Positions 25,580 through 36,354 of a DNA stretch of 47,057 bases are shown here, in pieces; the first letter of the stretch is position 1, and the number at the start of each line of letters is the position of its first letter. The stretch comes from Mageeibacillus sp. UBA5734 (GTDB taxonomy: Bacteria; Bacillota; Clostridia; Saccharofermentanales; UBA5734): assembly GCA_002419365.1 (NCBI GenBank), contig DIGA01000069.1:1-47057 (forward strand). Direction: 5' to 3'. Both the position numbers and the translations under genes were made by a program. The notes under the pieces are model-generated. The model ran no database searches and had not been told where the DNA came from. It saw nothing but the letters and a program-made list of their open reading frames with translations.

Positions 25580-27076
25580 ATGGCAGAGGTACGTGCCCGC
25601 CGCGGCACAATGAAGAGCAGGCATGCCAGAGCACCTCTTTATGAGGCTTTGGAACAATATTCACAGAAGGACATTGTCCATTTTGATGTCCCCGGGCATA
25701 AAAAGCGCCTGCGCTCCGGTCTCGGTGAATATTTCGGTGAAAAAATCATCCGGCTCGATGCCAATTCAACCCGTGAACTCGACATGTTGTCCAATCCGGA
25801 CGGCATCATCTTTGAAGCGGAACAGCTGCTGGCTGAGGCCTATGATGCCGATTATGCCTTCATGCTGGTCAATGGATCGACCTTTGGTATCCAGGCCATG
25901 ATCATGACAGCCTGTGGTCCCAAAGACAAGATCATCATGCCGCGCAATGTCCACAAATCAGCGATCAACGCTGTTATCCTGAGCGGTGCAATCCCGATTT
26001 TCATCGAGCCGGAAGTCAACCTCGAATATGGCATCGCTAACGGTGTGTCCTATGAACGGGTCAAGAAAGCGGTGTTCGATAATCCCGACGCCAAGGCCCT
26101 GTTCATGATCAATCCGACCTATTACGGGGTCGTTTCCGATCTGCAGGCGATCATTAAGCTCTGCCGCCGCCACCACATTATGGTTCTGGTGGATGAGGCC
26201 CATGGTGCCCATTTCCCGTTCCATCCTGATTTTCCTGACAATGCTTCGACCCTCTATGCCGATATGGCAACGGTCAGCCTGCACAAGACGGGCGGATCGC
26301 TGACCCAGAGCTCCGTCCTGCTCCTGAACGAGCGCGAGATCAGTTACAGCCAGGTCCGCACGACGATCAACCTGATGCAGACAACGAGCGCGTCTTACCT
26401 TTTGATGGCCAGCCTTGACCTGGCTCGCCGCAACCTCGTGCTCAATGGGCAGGAGATCTATGAAGACATCCTCAACATCGTCGAAAAAGCCAAGGTCGAA
26501 ATTGCCGCCATGCCCGGCTTGCATGTGATCACCAGCGACGATGTCGATGGTCACGGTATCTATGATTACGATGAAACGAAAATTGTCATCCGGGTCAATG
26601 ACTTGGGCCTGACTGGTTTCGAAGTGTACGACATCATGAAGAATGAGTTTGGCATCCAGCTCGAGCTGGCCGAGACTTACGTCGTTCTGGCGGTGGTCGG
26701 GATCGGCGATGACCAGCAGACGGTCAACCAGCTGGTCGCTGGCCTGCGCACCATTTCCCACCGCTATGCCGGCCAGAACAAACCGCTCAAGCTGGAGCAA
26801 ATCGAATGGATGACCGAACGTCCGATGTCGGTCGTTTCACCCCGCGATGCCTACTACAGCCCGAAGCGGATCATCCCGATCAAGGATGCTGTCGGTGAAA
26901 TCTGCGCCGAGTCCCTGATGATCTACCCCCCGGGTATCCCGCTGGTCATACCAGGCGAGAAACTGACCCAGCGCATCATTGACCATTACATGTTCTACCG
27001 CGAGCAAAAATGCAACATCGTCAACAATGCCGAGGATCCTGACCTGATCCAGGTCCTGGGTGAAGCGAACGACTGA
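25580..27076 (+). CDS. speA: Orn/Lys/Arg decarboxylase family protein (probably arginine decarboxylase)
   Basis: 498-residue PLP-dependent decarboxylase of the large Orn/Lys/Arg group (aspartate-aminotransferase fold), expected to open polyamine synthesis. It shows HFDVPGHKK, the substrate/PLP block MLVNGSTFGIQAMI, DEAHGAH with Asp205 and His208, and the PLP lysine Lys236 in SLHKTGGSLTQSS. The C-terminal domain ends with YPPGIPLVIPGE. Arginine is the usual substrate of this shorter clostridial form, but lysine or ornithine cannot be excluded. It has an AGGAG box and shares one base with the next start (TGATG). Confidence 0.88.
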   Translation: MAEVRARRGTMKSRHARAPLYEALEQYSQKDIVHFDVPGHKKRLRSGLGEYFGEKIIRLDANSTRELDMLSNPDGIIFEAEQLLAEAYDADYAFMLVNGSTFGIQAMIMTACGPKDKIIMPRNVHKSAINAVILSGAIPIFIEPEVNLEYGIANGVSYERVKKAVFDNPDAKALFMINPTYYGVVSDLQAIIKLCRRHHIMVLVDEAHGAHFPFHPDFPDNASTLYADMATVSLHKTGGSLTQSSVLLLNEREISYSQVRTTINLMQTTSASYLLMASLDLARRNLVLNGQEIYEDILNIVEKAKVEIAAMPGLHVITSDDVDGHGIYDYDETKIVIRVNDLGLTGFEVYDIMKNEFGIQLELAETYVVLAVVGIGDDQQTVNQLVAGLRTISHRYAGQNKPLKLEQIEWMTERPMSVVSPRDAYYSPKRIIPIKDAVGEICAESLMIYPPGIPLVIPGEKLTQRIIDHYMFYREQKCNIVNNAEDPDLIQVLGEAND

Positions 27077-27444
27077 TGGACCTTTCAGTTTCTGAACTGA
27101 CCTGGCTCTTGAAATGGATCGTCCGTACGCTCTCCGTGCTGGCGGTCCTTTACCTTGTCACCTGGCTGTTGCTGCGCCTGCTGACGCGCCTGGCCCAGCG
27201 CAAGGCTGCCCAGACCGACCTCGATTTGATCGGCCAGGAAGCCCGCGTCATCCGGACCGTCAGGCCCGGACACACCGGCCGGATCCTATGCACGGCTGAG
27301 GGCAAGGCAGTCCAGCTCCCTGCCAGCAGCACCCAGCGTCTGGAAACCGGTTCCCTGGTCTTGATCACTGCACTGGATCGCGGTGTCGCCCGGACCATCG
27401 CCAAAGAACCACCTGGATCACCCACAGGGGCAAACGCCTTGTGA
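27076..27444 (+). CDS. Small NfeD-like membrane protein
   Basis: 122-residue protein with one N-terminal transmembrane helix (about residues 12-36) and a beta-rich OB-like domain (LIGQEARVIRTVRPGHTGRILC ... GSLVLITALDRGVARTI) resembling the C-terminal domain of NfeD/YuaF. NfeD proteins usually accompany stomatin/flotillin partners, none of which is present here. It is translationally coupled on both sides by TGATG overlaps, between the decarboxylase and the radical-SAM gene. The function is unknown. Confidence 0.65.
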   Translation: MDLSVSELTWLLKWIVRTLSVLAVLYLVTWLLLRLLTRLAQRKAAQTDLDLIGQEARVIRTVRPGHTGRILCTAEGKAVQLPASSTQRLETGSLVLITALDRGVARTIAKEPPGSPTGANAL

Positions 27445-29276
27445 TGCAGCCTCACCAGACCATTTCATCTGACAATCCTGCCCGCCCGCTTGTCGCCCTG
27501 GTAACCCTCAATGCCCAGTTCGCCCATTCCAGCCTGGCCTTGCGCCAGCTGCGCCAGTGGGCCCTCTCCCAGGGATTTCCAGCTGACCAGCTGCTCCTCC
27601 AGGAATGGACGATCAATGACCAGCCGTCCCAGCTGCTCCAGCGCCTCTATGAGCTGGATGCTGATCTGTACGCATTTTCCTGCTCGATCTGGAATCGCCG
27701 CCTGACCGAACGTCTGTCGGATGAATTAGCCCAGATCCGCCCTCGTGCCACCATCCTCTGGGGTGGTCCCGAAGCCAGCCAGGACGCCACGGCCATCCTG
27801 CAAGAACACCCTTCTGTCCGCGCCATCCTGACCGGGGAAGGTGAACAGGCGTTTGCTGCCTATCTGGCTGCTTTTTCCAATTCTGAGTATGACCCCGGAA
27901 CCATCCCCGGACTGGTCTACCGGGATGGTACAGGCAGCGTCCGGCACAATCCACCTGGCCCGCTGCTGGCTGCAAACGACTGGCTGTTTCCCTACACCGA
28001 CGATGAACTGAACCAGCTCAAAGAACGCCTGCTCTATTTTGAGACATCACGTGGCTGTCCCTATGGCTGCACCTACTGCCTGTCTTCGCTCGACAAAACA
28101 GTCCGCCTGACCTCGCTCGAATGGGTTGAGGCAGCCTTTGACCGCCTGATCGCTGCCGACCTGCGCCAAGTCAAGCTGGTCGACCGCACGTTCAACATCC
28201 AGCCCGCCCGGGCACGGGCGATCTGGCGCTTTTTGATCGACCGTCACCGCCAGCAGCCCTTCCGGACGAACTTCCATTTTGAAATCATGGCTGACAGGCT
28301 CGAACCAGAAGACCTCAAGCTGCTCCAAGAAGCTCCACCCGGCCTGATCCAGTTTGAAATCGGCGTCCAGACCACGACCCCCGCGGTCTTGAAGGCGATC
28401 CACCGCCCTTGCGACTGGCCTCGCCTCCAGGAAACGGTCTTGCAGCTGCGCCATCAGGCGGCGATCCACCTCCACCTGGATTTGATTGCCGGTCTGCCAT
28501 CCGAGACGCCACAGCAGTTTGCCCGCTCCTTCAACGATGTTTTCGCTTTGAAACCACATGACCTGCAGCTGGGCTTTCTCAAAATCCTGCCCGGCAGCCC
28601 GATGGCATGCCAGGCTGCAGATCTGGGATTCAAGTGGTCCCAGGAACCGCCTTACGAAATCCTGGCTTCCGATGCCCTGGCATATGGCGACCTGGCTCAG
28701 CTCAAAGACATCGAAATGGTTCTGGACCTGTACTACAACAGCGGTAAATTTGCCGCCAGCCTGCCCTGGCTGGTGAAACAGTTCCAAGGCTGCAGCCTTT
28801 CCCCCTACGAGTTTTTCCAGGCCCTGGCCAAAGCCTTCCGCTCTGCCGGCTGGTTTGATCTCAAGACCAGCCCGGTGACACGGTCCAGATTCCTGCTGGA
28901 TTTCGGCCTGGCTCACCTGGATCCGCCAGAGCAGACTGTCTTCGTATCCCGCCTCAAGCTGGACTACCTGCTCCAGGGCGCCAAGGACCAGCCTGATTTT
29001 CTCGATACGCTGGAAAATAGCACGGAGGTGGGCAGCCGCCAGTTGCTCACAAGGGTGCGCAGCCAGGTCCGAACCTTGTACCCGCGCCTGAACCGGTTCC
29101 GGAGCGAACATTTTGTGCTCGACGAGCCCATCCAGGTTTCAGCCGCTGAGAGCCCCTGCCACACCCGGAAACTGGAAAACCATCCGGACCAGATCTTGCC
29201 GGCAGGAGCTAGCGTGGTGGCCTTCGATCTCACTGGTTCGCATCCAATCCTCATTTATGTGCAAAAACTGGACTGA
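27444..29276 (+). CDS. B12-binding-domain radical SAM protein (DUF4080 type)
   Basis: 610-residue protein. The N-terminal cobalamin-binding-like Rossmann domain (about 1-180) carries ILWGGPEAS and AILTGEGEQAF. The radical-SAM TIM barrel has Cys205, Cys209 and Cys212 in RGCPYGCTYCLSS, and QFEIGVQTTTPAVLKAI and LDLIAGLPSET are typical. A C-terminal DUF4080-like part follows (LGFLKILPGSPM and beyond). Proteins of this group may methylate or thiolate an unknown substrate. ATG at 27444 (sharing its A with the previous stop) is preferred over the adjacent GTG. No terminator follows it directly. Confidence 0.88.
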   Translation: MQPHQTISSDNPARPLVALVTLNAQFAHSSLALRQLRQWALSQGFPADQLLLQEWTINDQPSQLLQRLYELDADLYAFSCSIWNRRLTERLSDELAQIRPRATILWGGPEASQDATAILQEHPSVRAILTGEGEQAFAAYLAAFSNSEYDPGTIPGLVYRDGTGSVRHNPPGPLLAANDWLFPYTDDELNQLKERLLYFETSRGCPYGCTYCLSSLDKTVRLTSLEWVEAAFDRLIAADLRQVKLVDRTFNIQPARARAIWRFLIDRHRQQPFRTNFHFEIMADRLEPEDLKLLQEAPPGLIQFEIGVQTTTPAVLKAIHRPCDWPRLQETVLQLRHQAAIHLHLDLIAGLPSETPQQFARSFNDVFALKPHDLQLGFLKILPGSPMACQAADLGFKWSQEPPYEILASDALAYGDLAQLKDIEMVLDLYYNSGKFAASLPWLVKQFQGCSLSPYEFFQALAKAFRSAGWFDLKTSPVTRSRFLLDFGLAHLDPPEQTVFVSRLKLDYLLQGAKDQPDFLDTLENSTEVGSRQLLTRVRSQVRTLYPRLNRFRSEHFVLDEPIQVSAAESPCHTRKLENHPDQILPAGASVVAFDLTGSHPILIYVQKLD

Positions 29277-29290
29277 ATAACCCGTTTTTC

Positions 29291-29320
29291 TTGCGTGAAA
29301 CGGCAATTTTACTTTATACT
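29291..29320 (+). promoter_or_regulatory. Promoter of pgi
   Basis: TTGCGT (29291-29296) and TATACT (29315-29320) are 18 bases apart, about 60 bases before the pgi start. Transcription from here would begin just before the hairpin at 29333. Confidence 0.5.
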
Positions 29321-29332
29321 GGTCATGCAAGA

Positions 29333-29367
29333 GCCGCGGTCTGACTTGCCAGCCGCGGCGATTTTTT
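29333..29367 (+). terminator. Terminator-like hairpin in the pgi leader
   Basis: GCCGCGG (29333-29339) pairs with CCGCGGC (29353-29359) around 13 bases, followed by GA and six T's (29362-29367), a classic rho-independent form. It lies after the putative pgi promoter and immediately before the pgi AAGGAGG box. It may end the upstream operon, attenuate pgi, or do both. Confidence 0.75.
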
Positions 29368-29380
29368 AAGGAGGATCCCC

Positions 29381-30727
29381 ATGCTTCGTTTTGATTACAG
29401 CAATGCCCTTGGTTTCATGCGCCAGGAAGAATTGGACTACATCGCCCCCCAGGTCACTGTTGCCCATGTGCAGCTGCACCAGAAAAGCGGCCCCGGGAAT
29501 GACTACCTCGGCTGGGTTGACCTGCCGGCCAAGTATGACAAGACAGAGTTCGCCCGCATCCGCAAAGCTGCGGCCAAGATCCGCAAGGATACCGACGTCC
29601 TGATCGTCATCGGCATTGGCGGCTCCTATCTCGGCGCCCGGGCTGCGATCGAACTGCTGACCCACTCATTCAACAACTTGCTCCCCAAGCGCCTGCGCAA
29701 AGGCCCGCAGATCATTTTTGCCGGCAATTCCATCAGCTCGACCTACTTGGCCGACCTGTTCGACTTGCTCGAGGGCAAGGATGTTTCGGTCAATGTCATT
29801 TCCAAGTCCGGTACCACCACCGAGCCGGCGATCGCTTTCCGGATTTTCAAGGCCTACATGGAAGAAAAATACGGCAAGGAAGGCGCCCGTTCCCGCATCT
29901 ACGCCACAACCGACCAGGCCCGCGGCGCACTCAAAGGCTTGGCAGATGGTGAAGGTTACGAGACCTTTGTTGTGCCCGACGATGTCGGTGGCCGTTATTC
30001 GATCCTGACTGCCGTCGGTTTGCTGCCGATTGCTGTCGCCGGTGTCGACATCCGCGAGCTCATGCGCGGAGCGAAGGACGCCATGAAGGAGTTCCGCAAT
30101 CCTGAACTAACCGAAAACGCCTGCTACCAGTATGCGGCTGCCCGCAATGTCCTGCTCCGCAAAGGCTACAACATCGAGATCATGGTCAATTATGAACCCA
30201 GCCTGCATTTCTTCACTGAATGGTGGAAGCAGCTGTTTGGCGAGAGTGAAGGCAAGGACGGCAAGGGCATTTTCCCTGCCGGTGTCGACAATTCGACCGA
30301 CCTGCACTCGATGGGCCAGTATGTCCAGGATGGCCAGCGCCAGCTGTTCGAGACCCTGATCGATGTCGAAAAACCACGCCGCAGCGTCGAAATCCCCGTG
30401 GATCCGCAGAACCTCGACGGTCTCAACTTCCTCGCCGGGCTCGACATGGACGAGGTCAACCACAAGGCAGCCCAAGGCACCGTCCTGGCCCATGTCGATG
30501 GCGGCGTGCCCAATTTCCGGATCGTCGTGCCGGAACTGGACGCCTATAACCTGGGCCAGCTCATCTATTTCTTCGAAAAAGCCTGTGGCATCAGTGGCTA
30601 CCTCCTGGCGGTCAATCCCTTCGACCAGCCTGGTGTCGAAGATTACAAAAAGAACATGTATGCCCTGCTCGGCAAACCGGGCTTTGAAGCGCGCAAGGCA
30701 GAACTCGAAGCGCGCCTGAAAGGATAA
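29381..30727 (+). CDS. pgi: Glucose-6-phosphate isomerase
   Basis: 448-residue glycolytic enzyme interconverting glucose-6-phosphate and fructose-6-phosphate, of the shorter Bacillus/Clostridium type. The sugar-isomerase folds show VIGIGGSYLGARAAIELL and VNVISKSGTTTEPAIAFR. Further blocks are DDVGGRYSILTAVGLLPIA, the catalytic region FFTEWWKQLFGESEGK, and the C-terminal PFDQPGVEDYKKNMYALLGKP. A consensus AAGGAGG box precedes the ATG. It heads a run of four tightly spaced genes: the TIGR03960 gene follows after 11 bases. Confidence 0.97.
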   Translation: MLRFDYSNALGFMRQEELDYIAPQVTVAHVQLHQKSGPGNDYLGWVDLPAKYDKTEFARIRKAAAKIRKDTDVLIVIGIGGSYLGARAAIELLTHSFNNLLPKRLRKGPQIIFAGNSISSTYLADLFDLLEGKDVSVNVISKSGTTTEPAIAFRIFKAYMEEKYGKEGARSRIYATTDQARGALKGLADGEGYETFVVPDDVGGRYSILTAVGLLPIAVAGVDIRELMRGAKDAMKEFRNPELTENACYQYAAARNVLLRKGYNIEIMVNYEPSLHFFTEWWKQLFGESEGKDGKGIFPAGVDNSTDLHSMGQYVQDGQRQLFETLIDVEKPRRSVEIPVDPQNLDGLNFLAGLDMDEVNHKAAQGTVLAHVDGGVPNFRIVVPELDAYNLGQLIYFFEKACGISGYLLAVNPFDQPGVEDYKKNMYALLGKPGFEARKAELEARLKG

Positions 30728-30738
30728 GTACCACCTGC

Positions 30739-32605
<1,867 letters not shown>

Positions 32606-32613
<8 letters not shown>

Positions 32614-33274
32614 GATCTTCATCATCCGTCTGCGTTTTTCTCGCCAGGAACCGGCGATCTGGCTGGCCCATCTTGACATGATGCGCACCTTCGAACGCTC
32701 GATCCGCCGGGCGGATCTGCCGATCTGCTGGTCCCAGGGCTACAATCCGCGCCCGCAGATGACTTTTGCCCTGCCAATCAGCGCCGGCCTGGCGACCACA
32801 GGCGATTACCTCGACATTTCACTGACGCACGACCTCGACCCTGCCACGGTGATGGCGCGGCTCAACCGTTCCCTGCCGACCGGATTTGCGATCCTGGACG
32901 CCAGCCGGGCAGCCCCAGCCAAAGCCAGCCTGATGAGTCTCGTCCGGGCAGCCGACTATCGGTTGGAAACACCAGGGCTTGCTGAAGCGGTCGCCCGGAT
33001 CGCCAATACCCAGCCCCTGGTTGTCGAAAAATTCAGCAAAGGCAAAATGGTGGACGTCGATATCCGCCCCCTGATCGAAAAGATCCAGCTTAAAGGCCCG
33101 GATTGCCTGGAGATGCGGGTCAAGGCGGGCAGCTCGGCCAATCTGCGCCCGGACCTGTTCCTCAAGGCTCTGGAAACCTATGGCGATTTGCCAGCCGAGG
33201 CCGCGGCCGATTGTGCGGTCACCCGCCTCGCCCTGATTCTCGACACAGACAGTCCGGCTGCTGCCGGATCCTAA
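32606..33274 (+). CDS. TIGR03936 / DUF2344 radical-SAM-associated protein
   Basis: 222-residue DUF2344 protein. Family features are IRLRFSRQEPAIWLAHLDMMRTFERSIRRADLP, SQGYNPRPQMTFALPISAGL and a C-terminal RPDLFLKALE block. It is the standard partner of the TIGR03960 enzyme, often fused to its C-terminus, and probably presents or binds the substrate. ATG at 32606 lies inside the end of the upstream gene; an in-frame start at 32528 would overlap more deeply and add non-family sequence. Confidence 0.9.
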
Positions 33275-33280
33275 GGCGTG

Positions 33281-34348
33281 ATGGCACAGGACCTGGTGAT
33301 CTTTTCCGATCCCGCAGGATGGCCCCAGGCCGTCCTGGTCGAGGACGGACAGCCAGTCGAATGGATCCGGCCTGCGCCAGAGCCAGCTGCCCGGCGCCAG
33401 GACATCCTCCTCGGCCGGATTGAATCGCTCGATCCGGCCTTGGGCGCTTTCATTGCCATCGGTGAGGTTGCACATGCACTGCTGCCGATCCGGGAGGTAC
33501 CGACTGGCAGCAAGCCTGGACAGACCCTCCTGGTCCAGATCCGGCGCCTGGTCACGCACCAGAGTCCGGCCGGATCCACCGCCAAGGGCCATCTGGTGAC
33601 CACCCGGCTCCAGTACCCAGGCCTCTTTGCTGTTTATGAGCCAGATCCGGACCGGATCATCCGGCGCAGCAAACTGGGCCTCGTCCCTGAAACAGATCGG
33701 GCGACATTGCTGGACCAGGAAACCACCGTGCTGAAAAACGCTCATGCTTCTGTCGTGTCTGCAGCCAAGTCTGGAGGTCCTGTCCCGCGCCTGATCTGGC
33801 GTCCGCGGACGGTCTGTGCTGCGGCCCTGGCGGACTGGGCCCGGCCAGACTTGCGCTCCATCCAATGCAACGACCTTGATTTGTTTAACCAGCTGGACGA
33901 GCTGGCCCGGGAACGTTGGCCAGCCCTGCGCCCGATCCTGACCCTGCGTCCGGAATCTTTCGACCTGCCTGCAGCTTTTCGCCTGAGCCACCTGGCGCAA
34001 GAGGTGACCCGGCGCCAGGTTCATCTGAAGAATGGCGCCAGTCTGGTCTTTGACCAGACCGAGGCCCTGCTGGTGATCGATGTCAACTCACAAAAGGCCC
34101 AGGCCCGCGACCCCGAAGCCCTGCGTGTGAAAACCAACTTGCTCGCTGCTGCGGAAATCGCCCGCCAGCTGCGCCTGAGAAATGCCTCGGGCATCGTTGT
34201 GGTCGATTTCATCCGCTTGCATCATGCAGAAGACCGGGCCGAGCTGGAACGTACGTTCACCTCTGAACTGAAAAAAGACCGGGGCAAGATCACAGTCGGT
34301 GGCCTGACCAAACTGGGCTTGTTTGAACTTGTACGCCAAGTGCCGTGA
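33281..34348 (+). CDS. RNase E/G-family protein, shortened
   Basis: 355-residue RNase E/G core. An S1-like region (DILLGRIESLDPALGAFIAIG, about 41-61) precedes the DNase-I-like catalytic domain, with Asp267 and Asn269 in VIDVNSQK and Asp309 in VVDFIRL, so the metal-site residues are present. Two things are missing. The 5'-monophosphate sensor motif (usually IVRTAA) reads TVLKNAH, and the protein stops at GLFELVRQVP, exactly where family members continue into the CPxC Zn-link and small domain. It may be a single-chain, 5'-end-independent RNase, or an RNA-binding remnant. Clostridial homologues usually precede rplU/rpmA; here they do not. The ATG at 33281 has AAGG 4 bases upstream. Confidence 0.82.
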   Translation: MAQDLVIFSDPAGWPQAVLVEDGQPVEWIRPAPEPAARRQDILLGRIESLDPALGAFIAIGEVAHALLPIREVPTGSKPGQTLLVQIRRLVTHQSPAGSTAKGHLVTTRLQYPGLFAVYEPDPDRIIRRSKLGLVPETDRATLLDQETTVLKNAHASVVSAAKSGGPVPRLIWRPRTVCAAALADWARPDLRSIQCNDLDLFNQLDELARERWPALRPILTLRPESFDLPAAFRLSHLAQEVTRRQVHLKNGASLVFDQTEALLVIDVNSQKAQARDPEALRVKTNLLAAAEIARQLRLRNASGIVVVDFIRLHHAEDRAELERTFTSELKKDRGKITVGGLTKLGLFELVRQVP

Positions 34349-34366
34349 ACTGGTGACAGGATCAAG

Positions 34367-34395
34367 TTGACGCTCCCGGCAAAGACCGCTACATT
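34367..34395 (+). promoter_or_regulatory. Promoter of the NrdD-like/SASA-like gene pair
   Basis: TTGACG (34367-34372) and TACATT (34390-34395) have optimal 17-base spacing, about 60 bases before the NrdD-like start. It gives the pair its own transcript, separate from the pgi run. Confidence 0.6.
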
Positions 34396-34456
34396 GAAAT
34401 AAGACCGGGCATGAACTTTTTTGGACAATGGAAAATCAGCGGCAAGGAGAAGCGCC

Positions 34457-36352
34457 ATGATCACCAGAGTCATCAAACGGGATGGACGCGAAGTCGTTTT
34501 CAACATTGAGAAAATCGCCAGTGCCATCCACAAGGCGCTCGATGCCTCCACCGAAACCAACATCAAGGACCCGGCCCAGCCCAGAAGCCAGACCAGCATG
34601 GAACTGGCCACGGTGGTGGCCGAGCGGATTGACCAGACGGGCCAGCGCTGTCCATCGATCGAACAGATCCAGGACACGGTCGAGCAGGTCCTGATGGAAT
34701 CGGGTTTTCCCGAAACTGCCAAGCGCTACATCCTGTACCGGTCCCAGCGGACCCGTGTGCGCGAGATGAAAACGCATCTGATGCAGACGTTTCATGCCAT
34801 GAACCCCCTGTCAACGCCAGGGACTGATCCTGCCGCAGCTGGCAGGTTGCAGACGGCCAGCCAGACGTCACGGACCGCCAGCGACCATCTGAAAAATTAT
34901 GGCCAGACCGGTGCCTGTTCCTACAATCTGCTCTATGTCCTGTCGCCGGAACTGAGCCAGGCACACCAGAATCTGGACCTCTTCGTCCACCACCTCGAAA
35001 CCTATGCCCTGACCTTCGCCGACTTCCCCCTGGATTTGCGGCCCTTGTTTGCCGGCGGTTTCCGCAGTGGCCTGGCCAGCATCCGCCAGCCCTCCGACAT
35101 CAGGAGCTATGCTGCCCTGGCCGGCGTCGCAGCCGCCAGCATCCGGCAGGAAATCAGTGGCCATGTGTACCTTGTGCATTTCGACCGGGCGATGGCGGAT
35201 GGCGTCCGGGCAACCCAACAACGGCTTCTGGCCCGGTACGGCAATTGGCTGGCGCCCCAGCAAGCCAGTGAGCTGGCACAGGAAGATACGGCCCTGGCAA
35301 CCTACCAGGCGATGGATGCCGTATTGAACCAGTTCAAGACCCTGAGCTTCCAGTCCCTGTACGGAAACAGCCAGACCTGCATCCTGTTTGGACTGGAAAC
35401 TGACCCTGAAGGCAGGCTGGTTACTGAGAAACTGCTTGAGGCTGCGGGCAAAGTGCTACCGGAAGATCCGGTCCATGCGCAGCAGAACAGGCAGCCTCGC
35501 CTGATTTTCCGTCTGGCTGCAGGGGTCAACTTGCAGCCGCAAGATCCGAATTACGACCTCTTCCAGCGGGCTTGCCGCTGCTGCGCCCAGACAGGGCAAC
35601 CAGAATTTGCCTTCGCTGATCCACCCATGGCCAATCTGGCCACCGTCACGATCAATTTGCCCCGCTGCGCCATCCTGGCTCGCAATGATCTCAATTTGTT
35701 CTACCATCGTCTGGAGCATTTGCTCAGCTTGGTCATTGGTGCCCTGCTCGAGCGGTACAAGATCTTGCAGTCGCTTGGCACTGGCAGTTTCCCCTTCCTC
35801 AGTGGCCTGTCAGGAAAAGGAGAGGACCTTGCCAGGGCAGATGCCGGAAAGCTCGCGAACCATCTGGCCAAAGGCAGCCTGGCCATTGGCCTGACTGGAC
35901 TTGCCGAAACACTGGTATCGCTGGTCGGTCGCCACCATGGCCAGAGCCGCGAAGCTGAAAGATTGGGTTTGGAAATGGTACAGATGATGCAGCGGGTCTG
36001 CTCTGATGCTTCGGACCAGCATGGCCTGTCCTTCCAGTTGCTGGCCGATTGCGATCCACTCGTGGCCAAGGCCTTTGCTGCATCCGATCGCAGAACCTAT
36101 GGCCAGATTGCCGGAGTGACCAGCCATCAGGCCTATACGCCTGGATTCAGCCTGCCCTGCCGGCCTGTCATCAAAAACCTGGACCGCATCCGGCTGGAAT
36201 CACCGTATCATCAACTGGTAGACGCCGGCCGTGTGCTGCGAATTTGCCGCAGCAGCGAGACTGCCACCACACCAGACTCCATCGCGACATTTGTTCAACA
36301 GGCGTCCGGATCGGGTGTAGGACAAATGATTTTTGACAGCTTAGGGGAATAA
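34457..36352 (+). CDS. NrdD-like protein with ATP-cone, catalytic residues lost
   Basis: 631-residue homologue of anaerobic (class III) ribonucleotide reductase. An intact ATP-cone (VIKRDGREVVFNIEKIASAI to AKRYILYRSQRTR, 1-100) leads into an NrdD-like barrel recognisable by FAGGFRSG (199-205), RLAAGVNLQPQDPNYDL (352-368), TVTINLPRCAIL (396-407), GSLAIGLTGLAETL and GQIAGVTSHQAYTPGFS. Missing are: the reductant Cys of the FNC motif (here TFADFPLDL, 186-194); the MGCR loop with the thiyl Cys, deleted before the NLP motif; and everything after residue 631, where the Cys4 zinc site and RxxGYL glycyl-radical loop should be. It has an AAGGAG box. It is probably a nucleotide-sensing pseudoenzyme rather than a reductase. 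Confidence 0.8.
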   Translation: MITRVIKRDGREVVFNIEKIASAIHKALDASTETNIKDPAQPRSQTSMELATVVAERIDQTGQRCPSIEQIQDTVEQVLMESGFPETAKRYILYRSQRTRVREMKTHLMQTFHAMNPLSTPGTDPAAAGRLQTASQTSRTASDHLKNYGQTGACSYNLLYVLSPELSQAHQNLDLFVHHLETYALTFADFPLDLRPLFAGGFRSGLASIRQPSDIRSYAALAGVAAASIRQEISGHVYLVHFDRAMADGVRATQQRLLARYGNWLAPQQASELAQEDTALATYQAMDAVLNQFKTLSFQSLYGNSQTCILFGLETDPEGRLVTEKLLEAAGKVLPEDPVHAQQNRQPRLIFRLAAGVNLQPQDPNYDLFQRACRCCAQTGQPEFAFADPPMANLATVTINLPRCAILARNDLNLFYHRLEHLLSLVIGALLERYKILQSLGTGSFPFLSGLSGKGEDLARADAGKLANHLAKGSLAIGLTGLAETLVSLVGRHHGQSREAERLGLEMVQMMQRVCSDASDQHGLSFQLLADCDPLVAKAFAASDRRTYGQIAGVTSHQAYTPGFSLPCRPVIKNLDRIRLESPYHQLVDAGRVLRICRSSETATTPDSIATFVQQASGSGVGQMIFDSLGE

Positions 36353-36354
36353 TC

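Noticed and set aside
34457..36352. Annotating the gene as a functional anaerobic ribonucleotide reductase
   Set aside because: The active-site cysteine loop, zinc cysteines and glycyl-radical motif are all absent, so it cannot work by the known mechanism.
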